A stretch of DNA of 64,000 nucleotides from Acanthacorydalis orientalis (taxonomy: Eukaryota > Arthropoda > Insecta > Megaloptera > Corydalidae), in contig CM068313.1 in NCBI GenBank assembly GCA_034766995.1, positions 2,017,501 to 2,081,500 of the forward strand, written 5' to 3'. Below the pieces are notes generated by a model. It worked only from the letters and a program-made list of their open reading frames with translations, ran no database searches and was not told the origin of the DNA. Positions 36,366 to 47,500 of the stretch are shown piece after piece. Position 1 is the stretch's first letter. Each line of letters opens with the position of its first letter. The translations under genes were made by a program, and so were the position numbers.

Positions 36366-36379
36366 TTTATTGTAATAAA
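36366..36379. terminator. Back-to-back poly(A) signals of TFIP11 and HPF1
   Basis: AATAAA at 36374-36379 (plus) serves TFIP11, 75 bp past its stop. TTTATT at 36366-36371 is AATAAA on the minus strand, about 190 bp past the HPF1 stop. If both are used, the two 3' UTRs overlap. Another minus-strand candidate lies at 36392-36397. Confidence 0.6.
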
Positions 36380-36558
36380 AGATCGTGTACTTTTATTTCT
36401 GCTTTTCCATAACAAATGCTTGTTGAAATTTAGGGATTCAGAGAGAGAAAGGACATCTAAAAGAAATATAGGGCGATGTTTGACGAAAAATATATTTCGA
36501 ATGTTAAGTTTTTACAAGAACGTTAGCTGCATCTTGCATTATAAAAAACAACATATAT

Positions 36559-38133
36559 TTAATCGAGAATACTGAGGTTTGTTCCTTTTTTTCTATCTTC
36601 TAAATGTGCTTGTATTATACGAGAGAAAGCGTTTCTATTTAACAGGTCATACGTTGAAATCAGCAGACTCGATACTATCGGGTGGAATATTTTATTGCCG
36701 TCCGCGAACAAGTCTAGTCCGAGCTCGAGTCCTGTACCGAAATCACACTCGTCGACGGCTATGTTTGCCATCGTGATGATCGGCTGTAATTCCGACATAC
36801 TCTCGTCCCTTTCGTTCTCATTTTCCGCGTCCGTTATTTTCTTCAGAAGTTTTTTTATCGCCGCTAAAAAACAGCACGTTTAACGTGTTTAACGAAACAT
36901 TTACGAGACGTACTTACGATCGGTTTCGATAAGAGTCCGGTACCCGACTTGGGTTCTCCTGTCGTACGGTACGACTATTCCGGCCCTATTGAACGTCTTC
37001 GCGACGATTTTCGTGTTCCTGTTTCTCATTTTTGTTGTGTTCTGCTCGAGAGTGAACGAATGCTTCGTAGCCCAGCCGACAAGCTGCGTGCACAGCTTGG
37101 ACACTTTGAGCTTTTTAAACGGATCACATTTCTTTTTATACGATTCTAAATATGCGCTAGAATTGAATTTCGATTGAAAAAACTTAGAAACCACGTGATG
37201 AATGAAGATCGTACTTTACAGCTCCAAAAATATTTTCAGCTATCGGGTGTATCTCACAATCGTCTAAAGAACAGTTGTTACTAGCGACGAAAACCGGATC
37301 ATCGTCGGGCGAATCTCTATAATATCCTATATGATAACCGGTTTTATCATCTCCTTTTATCACGGTCTGAAAAATTGACAAGCAAATTTATCAAAAACAA
37401 AATAAACAAAAATATTTTCCCGAACCAAATACCGACTTGGAACTCTGGTGGATCGTAGTAATACCTCCAGTGCCTTAAAAACTCGTTCGAACTTTTCTTA
37501 CAGTTTTTAATCTTTTTGGCTAACACATCGAAAGGACCGACCAGGAGTAACTGACAATCTTTAAACGCTATCGACGGATCGCCACGGTTCATCGTCGTGC
37601 AAAGTTCCCAGAACGAATAAAAATCTTTCGGCATTTTAACTAAGAATCTCTTTTTTATGAAATCTTTATCCGACAACAGACTAAAATCCTTGCTGGCAAC
37701 TTCTTCATCTCGAGAAGTGGCATCTTCTTTCTCTGGTTCTACACTATCACTCCGAACGTCTGCCTCTTCGACACGCCTACGTTTATTATCAGAAATGCTC
37801 TGTTCCCCTGTGTCATTGTTGAAATCAGTCGTAACATCTTTATTTTTAGTATCCGGCGAACATTCAGCTTTCATCGAAACACCGGCATCTGAATCGAGCT
37901 TTAACTTTTTATTCACATGCTTTATTTTACTGTCCTAAAATATATAAATGAGATAAGAAAATACGTCCGAATTAATTAAATAAAATGCGGATTAAACGAA
38001 CCTCTGATGAGATTTTCGGCGGGTGCTTGTATTTCTGACGATGGGGCGAATTTTTCTGATAGCACTTGACTCCAAAGATGCAAGCAGTACGAGGATCATC
38101 ATCGTACTCTGACTGATTAGCGCATTCGTACAT
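36559..38133 (-). CDS. HPF1: Histone PARylation factor 1 with N-terminal PBZ zinc finger
   Basis: HPF1 completes the active site of PARP1/2 so that serines, especially on histones, are ADP-ribosylated at DNA breaks. Five exons join in phase: 38133-38002, 37934-37437, 37366-37215, 37156-36918 and 36863-36559 (441 residues). Residues 15-40 form a PBZ-type poly(ADP-ribose)-binding finger, RTACIFGVKCYQKNSPHRQK followed by YKHP (two Cys, two His), absent from human HPF1. A basic, charged linker leads to the conserved core: FWELCTTMNRGDP, HWRYYYDPPEFQ, GYHIGYYRDSPDDDP and AENIFGAVN. The catalytic Asp-Glu is kept in VDECDFGTGLELG (Asp378, Glu379; human Asp283, Glu284). The exon 3/4 border is chosen at 37215/37156 (58-bp intron), restoring AVNAYLESYKKK. 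Divergent from the Rab escort gene. Confidence 0.96.
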
Positions 38134-38511
38134 TTTCAACAATTACCTTATGACTTTTATAACCTCACTGTTGATTATTTGAGATCGGTCATTCCCGCCA
38201 CTGCAATAAAGAGGTTTTTAAATGAATCATGTCAGAGTTTCAGAAACTTTTGATATTTATTTAAAACGTTCTTTATTTTTTCAAAAGATTCATTATTTTC
38301 TTATTCTAGTACATTTACATATATATATATATATATAATATCTATGCGTATATTTTTTTTTAATATTAGGATTGTGAGAATTGTGTATTGTTTAAAAATT
38401 AACAGATGTGTCTACTGTAAATCTCTTAAATGTTTGTAAAAGGGCAGTAAACTATTTATAAAATTACAAAGCCGTTATATTTGTTCTTTCTTATCTTCTA
38501 ATTAACCCTTT

Positions 38512-38735
38512 CGCTACAGCCGAAAACCACCCTTACAATACAGACGTTCAAGATGCAACTGGCACCAAACAGCGCACAAAAAGCTATGAACCGTACTGAA
38601 GTAAATTAATTTTTTTGTATACAATTCTATTTACAATGATATATTATTTATTAAGGTTATAACATTTCAACTATGAATTAAAAAAAATGTTTCATGTAGG
38701 GTGGCTATAGTCGCTGTTAGTAACGAGAATGTTAA
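38512..38735. mobile_element. Degenerate piggyBac-like MITE
   Basis: TTAA at 38512 is followed by CCCTTTCGCTACAGCC and an aaaaccaccct word. At the right, agggtggctatagtcgctg and a gagaatg end precede TTAA at 38732. The ends are imperfect inverted repeats with indels. Length is 224 bp, without coding capacity. Confidence 0.5.
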
Positions 38736-39172
38736 AATTGAAACGAGTTGCAATAAAAAAAACTAATCGTTAAATCCCATACGAGGTCAATTGAAAATAC
38801 CTCAATATCCATAAAGAACTAATTTAATTTACTGTGCATTTTCGATCAGAAATTTTTTTCGTTGGGGGGGGGGGAATTATTCCGTGAAAATTAATTTAGC
38901 CACAGTGCCAGACTGTATTATTGAAACACCAAGTTTCAAACTGCGAATTCCTTCTACTTTTGAAGAATGTCTGAGCATTAAAATTGGATTTTGTGTTTTT
39001 CGAATGACAGTTGACTCGTTTTGAAATGTTAGTCATTTTTATTATTTCCAGTTCGCTTATGGTTTAGATGTTCTATTATTTTCCGCTTTAATTATATACT
39101 TGTGATCGTTTTTCTATGAATGATAGTATGTCTACTTTTTTATAACTAAATTTCCCTCACGTTGAATACAGA

Positions 39173-39593
39173 TTAACCCATTCACTGCCAACTGCGAGAC
39201 ATCTCGTAGTTTGCGCTCTAAGTTTGGATTGAATTGGCTTGCTTTGTGGGTTTTCCCCGTTAGGATCATTACACATTCGCATTACTGATGGGATTTGCTG
39301 AGCGATGATCATTGCAGAATGAAACAAAATGAAAAGAGAACTTCTATATGAAAAGCTTTATAAAATAAACATTCACGAGATATCTCGTAGCCGGCACTCA
39401 TACGAATTTTATTCGATTCAATGGTGCCGACTGCGAGATATCTCGTACGTTTTTTTTTCTCTTCAAATCATTATAAATCCCACTCAAAAACTATATCTGC
39501 AACTAATTAATATTAAATTTTTAGAAATTTCGCTGTTTTCCTTAAAATAAACTTTTGGTACCCAATTAATTTTCCCGGCAGTGAATGGATTAA
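39173..39593. mobile_element. piggyBac-like MITE with palindromic CGAGATATCTCG motifs
   Basis: TTAA at 39173-39176 and 39590-39593 flank a 413-bp element whose ends are CCCATTCACTGCC and GGCAGTGAATGGA, a 13-bp inverted repeat with one terminal mismatch. Inside, the 12-bp palindrome cgagatatctcg occurs at about 39374 and 39433, and a variant (cgagacatctcg) at 39195, each followed by TA. Repeated subterminal palindromes of this type are typical transposase-binding sites. The short internal plus frame (39329-39550) is not a gene. Confidence 0.85.
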
Positions 39594-39630
39594 ATGATTT
39601 AAAGACAAGTTGCCATTGCAAGGTATTATA

Positions 39631-39632
<2 letters not shown>

Positions 39633-39682
<50 letters not shown>
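39633..39682. repeat. (TA)n microsatellite
   Basis: TA run of about 50 bp shortly after the MITE. Confidence 0.96.
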
Positions 39683-39688
<6 letters not shown>

Positions 39689-40357
39689 ATATATAATAGT
39701 ATTTTTTAGAACGAAACCGTTAGCTTTTTTCTGTACTTTTTCGGTGTACAAAATTTTATAAATTCTCTAGCACTGCGGCAAAAATTTAAATAAACGGTGA
39801 TTTTTCAAAACAGATGAACATCTAATTAAATTGAAAAAAAAATGACGGTCGATGAAATTGTTTTTTAATGACAGTGAATAATATAATGAAGATTTATGAA
39901 GTCCGAGCTTTTTTCTAGCACAAACAGACTAGCTAGGGCTTTCTAGTATACAAAACCCTTGCAAACTCTCGAACGAAATTAAATTATATCCGGAAAATAT
40001 CCACCGGAATGAACTACTTATCGATAGAAATCGATGCGTTTTAATGACATTGAATTTCTTTCTATCTAAATTGAAAGATATCGAACGGGCGACTATATCT
40101 ATCCCACAGGTGTACAACATATTATAGGTAATATAATATTATTGATCATATGGAGTATTGAAAAACATAAATGAATCGCACACTTGTTTAACAAAGTCAA
40201 TGATCTGCGTCGGTGACAGAAACGTACGTATTTCTGTCTCACTTTGATCGCCTGTAAACAGAGCTTGACAGCGACGTAGGTGGAACGGAGTGACAGTTCG
40301 TAGGAAAGCCTAGTACGTAGTTGACGATCCGTCGGACGTGGATTAAGTTTTCCGAAA

Positions 40358-43045
40358 ATGTCTGAGGACCTGCCTACCGAATTCGATTTGATCGTAGTAG
40401 GAACAGGTAACACGGCGCCGGTGCCTGATAATCACGCCCGTACCTAAAATATATGCACGTTTAACCAGGGTTATCGGAATCAATAATAGCAGCAGCTGCC
40501 AGTCGAGTTGGTAGAAAAGTACTCCATGTCGATAGTAACGATTATTATGGAGGTTTATGGGCATCGTTCAACTTCGAGTCGATACAGAAATTCATCAAGC
40601 AGTGCGAGTCGAGCGGCGGGGACGCCGAAGCACCGGCTCTCCAAAATGATGGAGAGGTCGTGCTCAAGATGAACAATTCGTTGTCGATGATCGAAGATAT
40701 CGAAGAAACGTGGTACATACCGGAGTACGTGACACGATTCGTAACTGTTCGTACTGGTAGTTTATTTATGACTGTTTTCTGTCACAGGAATGGAGCTTTG
40801 ATACCAGATGCGGTGCAGAAGGGAAAACTCACGCAGACGAATAATTCTGAGCAGGAGAACGACGGCGAGCACGTTTCCGACACGTCCGACGATTTGAGGT
40901 CGGAAAACACACTCGATAGGATACAGAACGAGTCCTGGACGCAGGAGAAAATCAAACAGGAGTACCGGAAGTTCAACATCGATTTATCACCGAAGGTATG
41001 TCGGTTTTTGTATATGGATTACATGTTTATGGTTCTGTATAGTTTTATTAAGATCGAGTTGATTTTTTTATAAAAAAAATTTAAACTCAAGTAAAAATTT
41101 TATTAAGACATTTTCTTCAATCGTGGCCGCTATTAGAAAAAGATAGAATTAGGCGTGTACGTCATTATTCATTAAAGAAAGCTGATGTTATTGGCAAGCA
41201 CGCGAGATGGAAGAGGATAGAGATATGGAGATGTAGATTATTGACATCTTTGGATTTTTTTAGGTGTCGACTTTAAATTAATTTTAAAGAGTTTGAATCA
41301 CTGTTTTCAAAATATTTTTGTTTTTAGAATTCATGTATATTAATTTTATAAGGGTTTTTATTTTTCCGGATTAAATTATTGTGATTTTGTATTTTGAACC
41401 TGTCAGTGATCTTTCTCTTTTCTCATTAAACGTACACACATATTCATGGCGTTACTCAGGAGTCTCCTTTTTTTTTAATGTAGTTGTTGTATGCCCGTGG
41501 TTCGCTCGTCGAGCTATTAATATCATCGAATATAGCTCGTTATGCGGAATTCAGAAACGTGAGCCGGGTGTTAACATGGGTGCCTGATTTGAAATTACAA
41601 GAAGTTCCTTGCTCGAGAGCAGACGTATTCGCAACAAAACAAGTGTCTGTCGTCGAGAAACGGATGCTCATGAAACTCATCACTGACATAATGAACGAAG
41701 AGAAGGATTGGGAACCGGAAGGTGTCACGAATAAAAAATTCATCGAGTTCCTGAACTCGTACAAAATCACGCCGACGATCGTACATTACGTGTTGTACAC
41801 GATGGCGGGTTCGAACAAGGAGACGTCTTTCGAAGACGGCCTGTCGCGAACGAGGAAGTTCTTACAGAGTCTCGGTAGGTACGGAAACACGCCTTTCCTG
41901 TGGACGATGTACGGGAGCGGAGAGCTGCCGCAATGTTTCTGCAGGTGAGTCTTTTCTTTTAAATCGCATCGACGAGCGAATCTCACGCTTCTGTTATACG
42001 TTTCTGTAGACTCTGTGCGGTTTTCGGCGGAACTTATTGCCTCAACAGAACGATTCATTCGATCCTATTGAAATCCGACGGGCTCTGTTCCGGGATATTA
42101 ATCGGAAATCAGCGTATATCCGCTTCGAAGATAGTGACTTCGATCGATAAAGCTCCCGTCGAATACGTTCCGAAACACGAACGGATCGAAGCGATTTCCC
42201 GCGCCGTGTTCGTCGTGTCAAAGTAAGATTTTCGGATAATCGATTTTAGAGACGAATCTTATGATTTAAATTGTCGTACAGATCGATTAAAGATTCCGAT
42301 AAAGAAAACCTGACGCTGCTACGATTTCCGCCGATAGAAGGGTTCCACCCTTGTACCGTGATCGAAGTAGGTCCTGCTACGAGCGCATGCCCGAAAGATC
42401 TATGTGAGCGAGAGTGACGGTGTCTGTTCGTTCGATTCGGTATCATATTCGTTTTTCTTCCGTAGATGTCTTGCATATGTTCACGAAAAAACAGAAGTCG
42501 GCGAAAGAAGACTTAGCCCCTTATGTAGAAAAATTACTCAACACACAACCAGTTAACTGGTCTGCTAGTCAAAGCACCCAAACCGATTGCCACGAAGTTC
42601 GAGAAGAGAAATGTGATTTACCTCAGGTACTATGGTCTCTTTATTACAGCGTACCGGATTTCAGTCAACAGAATCTGAGAAAGACCGTGCCGGAAAATGT
42701 CTACCTCTGTGCGGGGCCTGACTTTGAACTCGATTTCGAGTTCGCCGTGAAACAGGTAGGTTTTTTTATTACCGGAAACGGAACGAAGGATATTTTTATC
42801 TCGGACTAAATTTGCAGGCGAAAGAAATTTTCGCAGACATGTACCCGAACGATGAATTCTTACCGCGAGCTCCGGATCCGGAAGAGATAGTCCTCGAAGG
42901 AGAGGAATGCACAGAGGCGAACGAAAACACACAAGAAAACGATATAGAATCGGGTCTGAAAGAAATATTAGAAGCGGAAGAAGTACGCGACATCCTCGAA
43001 GAGGAAGTCAAAGACGTCGTACAGGGCGAAGAAGTCGAGGAATGA
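40358..43045 (+). CDS. Rab escort protein (Rab geranylgeranyltransferase component A)
   Basis: REP (CHM/CHML in mammals) presents newly made Rab GTPases to geranylgeranyltransferase II and delivers them to membranes. Eight exons join in phase: 40358-40406, 40469-40724, 40788-40995, 41484-41944, 42010-42222, 42282-42403, 42466-42755 and 42818-43045 (608 residues). The start MSEDLPTEFDLIVVGTGLSE with SNDYYGG is the FAD-like N-terminal motif of the GDI/REP family. FNIDLSPK-LLYARG, VPCSRADVF, LGRYGNTPFL, GELPQCFCR and CAVFGGTYCL are conserved blocks. REP-specific C-terminal parts include LWSLYYSVPD, VYLCAGPDFELDFEFAVKQA and PPD-like PRAPDPEEIVLEG, followed by an acidic tail. The 63-bp intron at 40725-40787 has no in-frame stop, so its retention would add 21 residues. 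Poly(A) signal AATAAA at 43517. REP rather than GDI by length and C-terminus. Confidence 0.96.
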
Positions 43046-43814
43046 GAACGATGACTTTCGTTACGTTACCGATAGTGATATAAAGAGAGCTTTAAAAGAA
43101 TGCTTGAAAATTGCTTCATGTTTTTATATAAAGAAATTATCCAAGAAAATTTGTATGCCTTTCTGGCCTTCATAATCCTACGTATAGCTAAGTGTAGCAT
43201 TTTTATCGATTAATTTATATTTGTAAATGTAATTACTGATTTGAAATGATGATCGAAAGCCTGAAGTAGCTTTTACTTAGCTTTTTATTCAAACAGGTCG
43301 TGTATAGAGTCCTAATTTGTATTTGTCTTTTTTTAAAAAGAAAATCCACGCGTAAAGTGAAAACATTTGTGTACGTTTGTTTAAATTTACAGCTTGATAT
43401 TTAAATTTGTAATTGAAGTTATAAGGAAATTAAACATGCCGATATTTTAAATGTGACTATATTGCAAGGATAATTTTCCACGTGAATATTATTAATGTAT
43501 TTCGTGAAATATGAATAATAAACACATCTGTATTAATATTTTTCTCTCTCTGTGTTCACCTTTCCGTTCGTACCTCTTGTATCGTTTGTTTTTAAGCGTA
43601 GTCACGAAAGCAATTCACGTTCCAAAATCAACCTGTAAGAATACACAAAGATCGAACGGGTAAATCGACTCACAAACGTTGCTGAATGCTGTTTATTGTG
43701 AATTTGAGAACTACAAAAACGAACTATGTCGGTTACATCGGATATCATATGCTCGAAGCATAACAAAAACAATCGATCTAACTTCAACGATATAACGGTT
43801 TCAATACGAGTTCT
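43046..43814. other. Convergent 3' region of Rab escort and aspartylglucosaminidase
   Basis: 3' UTRs. Plus-strand AATAAA at 43517-43522 suits the Rab escort gene. TTTATT at 43692-43697 is a minus-strand AATAAA for the lysosomal hydrolase. No further gene seen. Confidence 0.6.
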
Positions 43815-45171
43815 TCACAGCTCGATGTTTATGCACGGGACTGATTTAACAGTTACTCGACCTAGTTTCGCGTTGCAAACCGAATAATGAAACTTTTCCA
43901 TGCCGTGACACGCTGCGCCATGGTTTCCTATCATATCGACAGCGATCACACCCCCGAAGAAATCTGAATATTTACTAGCGATTCTATTGATCGCCGTGTT
44001 CGCTGCTTCCATCGGCGATGCACCTTTTCGCATCTCCTCGACCGCTAGAAAACTAAAAAAAAAAACTAACTTATAATCGATGTTCGTCTATCGACGCTTT
44101 CTGAACTTTACCTCGGTAGAAACCTCAACATGACGTCTCCGTCCCCCGTAGCGGCCGCGCCTCCTACACCGTTATCGGCGTAAGCACCGGCTCCGGGGAT
44201 AGGAGAATCGCCTACACGTCTAAAACATTCACAGAGAAAATATCGGAATTCGCCGAGTCACGATAAAGGTCTATCGTCTCACCCGGGGATCTTATACTTC
44301 GCACCGTTCGTAGACGTACCGGCCGCGACGTCGTTCCGAGAATCGACGATCACCATACCGATCGTGTCGTGGTTCTTTTCGTTAAACATGTCTTCGTTGT
44401 AGTTCTGGACAGGGTTTCGTACCTTGACCGGTTTATACGGGCCGCACTGTAGTTTCGGGTCCGGTTTGACGTTCTGATCGAGAGAATAAATTTTTCGAAA
44501 CTTCGTTCAGAATCGAATACTTTATATTTACCGTCCAGAAGTTCGGCTGACACTTTTTCTCCTTCCATTTCTTCCACACGGCGTGCGAACGGTTCGTCGA
44601 TAACGATTCCTCCTTGAATCCCATCGTCTTCGCGAACTCCGTCGCCTGGTCACCGGATAACAGCGAGTGCGACGTGTACTCGAGCACGTGCCTGGCGACC
44701 GATATCGCGTTCTTGATGCGTCTGAGGTTCGCGACGGCGCCGACGTTCATCGTCTTACCGTCCATGATGAGCGCCTCGACGGTCGTCTCTCCATTCTCGT
44801 CCGGACTGCCGCCGTAACCGACCGTGAAGTCACACTGGTCCCTCTCGCATACCCGACAGCCGAGCTCGATCGACTCCACGGCGGAATACTTTTGAAAATA
44901 GACGCTCTCCCATGCTGAAAACGATCGATCGACACACGTGAGTTCGCGAGAGTCAAACCGATCAGCCCGAGCGAATGTACGCACCTTTGTTTGTCGCGTT
45001 GACGAACGGCCATGTCGTCACAACAATCGGAACACTCGGCGCAGCCGACGCCCACGAATTGTAGCGGTGCGACAGGTTTATGACGAATATCGCGTACAAC
45101 AAACCCCAAACGCAGATCGTTCCCATGACAATGTAAACAATGTTCCTTGTTTTTTTATATCTAGATGTCAT
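43815..45171 (-). CDS. AGA: N4-(beta-N-acetylglucosaminyl)-L-asparaginase (aspartylglucosaminidase)
   Basis: AGA is a lysosomal N-terminal nucleophile hydrolase that cleaves the GlcNAc-Asn bond left after glycoprotein breakdown. Five exons join in phase: 45171-44985, 44914-44532, 44473-44283, 44219-44112 and 44052-43815 (368 residues). An N-terminal hydrophobic stretch (about residues 11-33) after a basic MTSRYKKTR could be a long signal or a signal anchor. The mature start is near [36 protein letters not shown] and [19 protein letters not shown] are family blocks. Autocleavage would occur before Thr227 in HDTIGMV, the catalytic nucleophile. The substrate pocket motif [17 protein letters not shown] is intact, as is [10 protein letters not shown]. 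The end VPCINIEL is near the family length. Divergent from DPH4 by 0.7 kb. Confidence 0.97.
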
Positions 45172-45888
45172 TTATCACTATTTCTTCATTTATGTTCGTT
45201 GCCTGTCGGTTTTAAAAGATTCGACAACAATCGCTGTCTATTGTTATGTCCTATGACGTAGTTCGATTTTATATTCCCGCATTTTTTGATTGGCGCTCCA
45301 CATCAACTGTCAAGTCAGTGCCGGCTTAAGGGGCTATCAGGCGGTGGGATTTCCGCATCGGAAGACAGGGAGAGCACTAGCACAGATACCGCGCGTACAT
45401 GTAATTTACTACAGTACTCTTTCCTACACTAGGATTGCTAGGTTTTGGAAAACTAAACACGGAGACATGGATGTTTAAAAAAAGCCAACTCCGAACCTTA
45501 AAACATTTTCGTTAAATGGCATAATATAGGAATATTATTGTTGCGTGTAGGTGTAACACTACCGACTTAGCGATGCACTAAGGAGTGAAAACTCGACTCA
45601 TTCTTACATGAATGAAAAGAAGTCTGTTTTTTGTCATTTTACGTTATGAAACGGTGTCGAGGGAACGATCCGTCACGAGTACTAAATGATTTAGGTACGC
45701 CCCTGTGTTCAGTATGTGTCAATAAGTCGATATCAGAGCACGTGTTGTTGAAATGGAGAGCATTCTTTCTCTATCGCCGTATATTAAGTTTAAAAATATG
45801 TGCGAGTGTATTCTGAACTAATAAACAACTAAATATTTACATAAACTGATTAAAGTCCAATCAAGTACTGCCTGACAAATGATATATA
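45172..45888. other. Divergent promoter region of AGA and DPH4 with an element scrap
   Basis: Near 45312-45365 the sequence agtgccggcttaaggggcta resembles ends of degenerate DNA transposons seen in arthropods; no partner end was found. Otherwise unremarkable. Confidence 0.35.
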
Positions 45889-46296
45889 ATGGTTAGTAAT
45901 TATTACGAGTTGCTCGGTTGTGATTCGAGTGCAACGTACGAAGAATTAAAAAAGTCGTATCAGAATCTAATAAAAAAACATCATCCCGATAAGAGAAGCG
46001 TCGACGAGCCAACCGACGAGAAGTTCATCGAGATCGATGAGGCGTGGAAAGTTTTAAGAGATTCGCATTCTAGGAGAATGTACGACGCGCAACTGATGCA
46101 GATGAAGAACGACGGACATGTGATCTACGCAGAGGTGTACTCGAACGAACTGAACTATGTGGATGAAGATGGCGTTTACACGTACGGTTGTCGTTGCGGG
46201 GGGACGTATTTAGTGAACAATGAAGATAACGATGAATCGTTGGTGGTGCAGTGCGATGAATGTTCGCTGTGTCTGCTCGTTAATTTCAATAAATGA
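45889..46296 (+). CDS. DNAJC24: DnaJ homologue DNAJC24 / DPH4 (diphthamide synthesis)
   Basis: DPH4 is a J-domain protein with a CSL zinc ribbon. It supports the iron-sulphur Dph1-Dph2 step of diphthamide formation on elongation factor 2 and stimulates Hsp70 ATPase. It is an intronless frame of 135 residues, typical for the family. The J domain covers about residues 3-70, starting NYYELLGCDSSATYEELKKS, with the essential HPD at 32-34. The C-terminal half has the CSL zinc-binding pairs GCRCGG (about 100-105) and QCDECSLC (about 121-128). A possible AATAAA lies inside the last codons (46288-46293), and the true poly(A) site may be further on. Single-exon structure could suggest a retrocopy, but all motifs are intact. 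Confidence 0.96.
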   Translation: MVSNYYELLGCDSSATYEELKKSYQNLIKKHHPDKRSVDEPTDEKFIEIDEAWKVLRDSHSRRMYDAQLMQMKNDGHVIYAEVYSNELNYVDEDGVYTYGCRCGGTYLVNNEDNDESLVVQCDECSLCLLVNFNK

Positions 46297-46299
46297 TAA

Positions 46300-47265
46300 A
46301 CGCTTGTTTGTAGATATGCTTTTGTTTTAAAAGAAGACGGTTTGTTTTCAGAACAGTTGCAGTTGTGTTTTTTTTTTAAAAAAAATCAAAGTAAGCTACC
46401 ATTTTCAATCGAAAAAAAAAACATTCTTGTGTTATTGAAATATAAATATTTCAAAATCTATAAAATATGTTTTATTCCGATTCAGAACAGCAATTCATTT
46501 TGATTCAAAAAAAACAACTTTGGCTGTTATAAAAACAAGCCATCTTTATTTAAAATCGCATTTCTGTAAACGAACGTTTACCATTTATTAAAATTGAGTG
46601 TATTCGCACGTTCATATAAATGTTTTCAATAACTATTTTCGATGAAATTATAATAACAGATCAGAGTGCCGCAGTACTTTAAATGTAAATAATTTATTAT
46701 AAAAAGATTTATTGTCTGACTTTCACAAATAAATTGCTTCTTCAGCCCACAAAACTTTAATGGTCGAACATGTTCAATAAATTATTAATATTGATCATTT
46801 TTGTTTGTCGCTTACGCAGATTTCGACGGCGGTGCCATTATCCTCGAAGCTTCAAATGTACAAAAAAAATCTATTATTTCAATTCGATTTTATTAACGAT
46901 CATTCGATAATTATTTTGATTTCTCATTCCGCGACCACAAGGCGGAAACCTAATTTCTATCGATTTGTTTACAGCATCAAATTTAAAAATAATTGTACAG
47001 TACCGCAAACTGCGGTAGTGCAACCACGTCTTTTCCCCTCCTGCGCTTTTACTCAACATAGGTGACTGTAATTAAGGGGCACCGAATAACGAACGCCGGA
47101 GCGCTTTGAATGGGCGTTTCTATTCCACAAATCTCGTACCGCAACAGGGTTCTTGAGGTGTTGCGGCACGACGAGGAGCACTGTATTATTTACTTGTAAA
47201 TTTCTTGTACAATGGCGACGATTGAACCTAAACAAGCTACTAGTTGGGCTGTTCGATCAGGTGCC
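46300..47265. other. Spacer with an inverted dispersed-repeat copy
   Basis: AT-rich. A reverse-oriented copy of the dispersed family lies at about 46740-46870 (gttcaataaattattaatat, gatttcgacggcggtgccat). No gene recognised. Confidence 0.5.
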
Positions 47266-47500
47266 TGCTCATGGGGTCTTAACTGATGAACAGTTTGGAT
47301 TCAGGGTGGGTCATAAAACGATTTAGCAAAACATCTGGATGACGGAATGTGAGTTTTCAACGAGAACCGGTGCACTGGTGCCGTGTTTTTCGATTTTAAA
47401 ACGGCGTTCGATAATATCTAATATGCCAGTCTTCCCTATAAGCTCGTGCATTTGGAATTTGTCGATAGACTGACTGTTTAATTGTCGAAGACCTTCAATG
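47266..47500 (+). pseudogene. Non-LTR retrotransposon reverse transcriptase fragment
   Basis: The plus strand reads GVLTDEQFGFRVGHKTI, then, after frame changes and a stop, FFDFKTAFDNI and YASLPYKLVHLEF. These are the QFGFR, F-D-x-x-K-A-F-D (palm motif A) and LL-YKL blocks of Jockey/CR1-like reverse transcriptases. The YADD box was not found. It is a decayed fragment. Confidence 0.8.

Larger units (their letters stand above)
38140..40340. other. Divergent intergenic region with MITEs
   Basis: Between the HPF1 and Rab escort starts. It holds two piggyBac-like MITEs (below), a dispersed-repeat copy near 38820-38930 and a (TA)n tract. A 104-codon minus frame at 40099-40413 overlaps Rab escort exon 1 and is spurious. 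Confidence 0.5.

Noticed and set aside
37183..37219. 37-bp intron in HPF1 (donor after GCT, acceptor before TTTTTTC)
   Set aside because: Shorter than any other intron here. The alternative 58-bp intron (37157-37214) keeps phase and restores the conserved AVNAYLESY reading.
39329..39550. 73-codon ORF
   Set aside because: Lies wholly inside the 413-bp piggyBac-like MITE.
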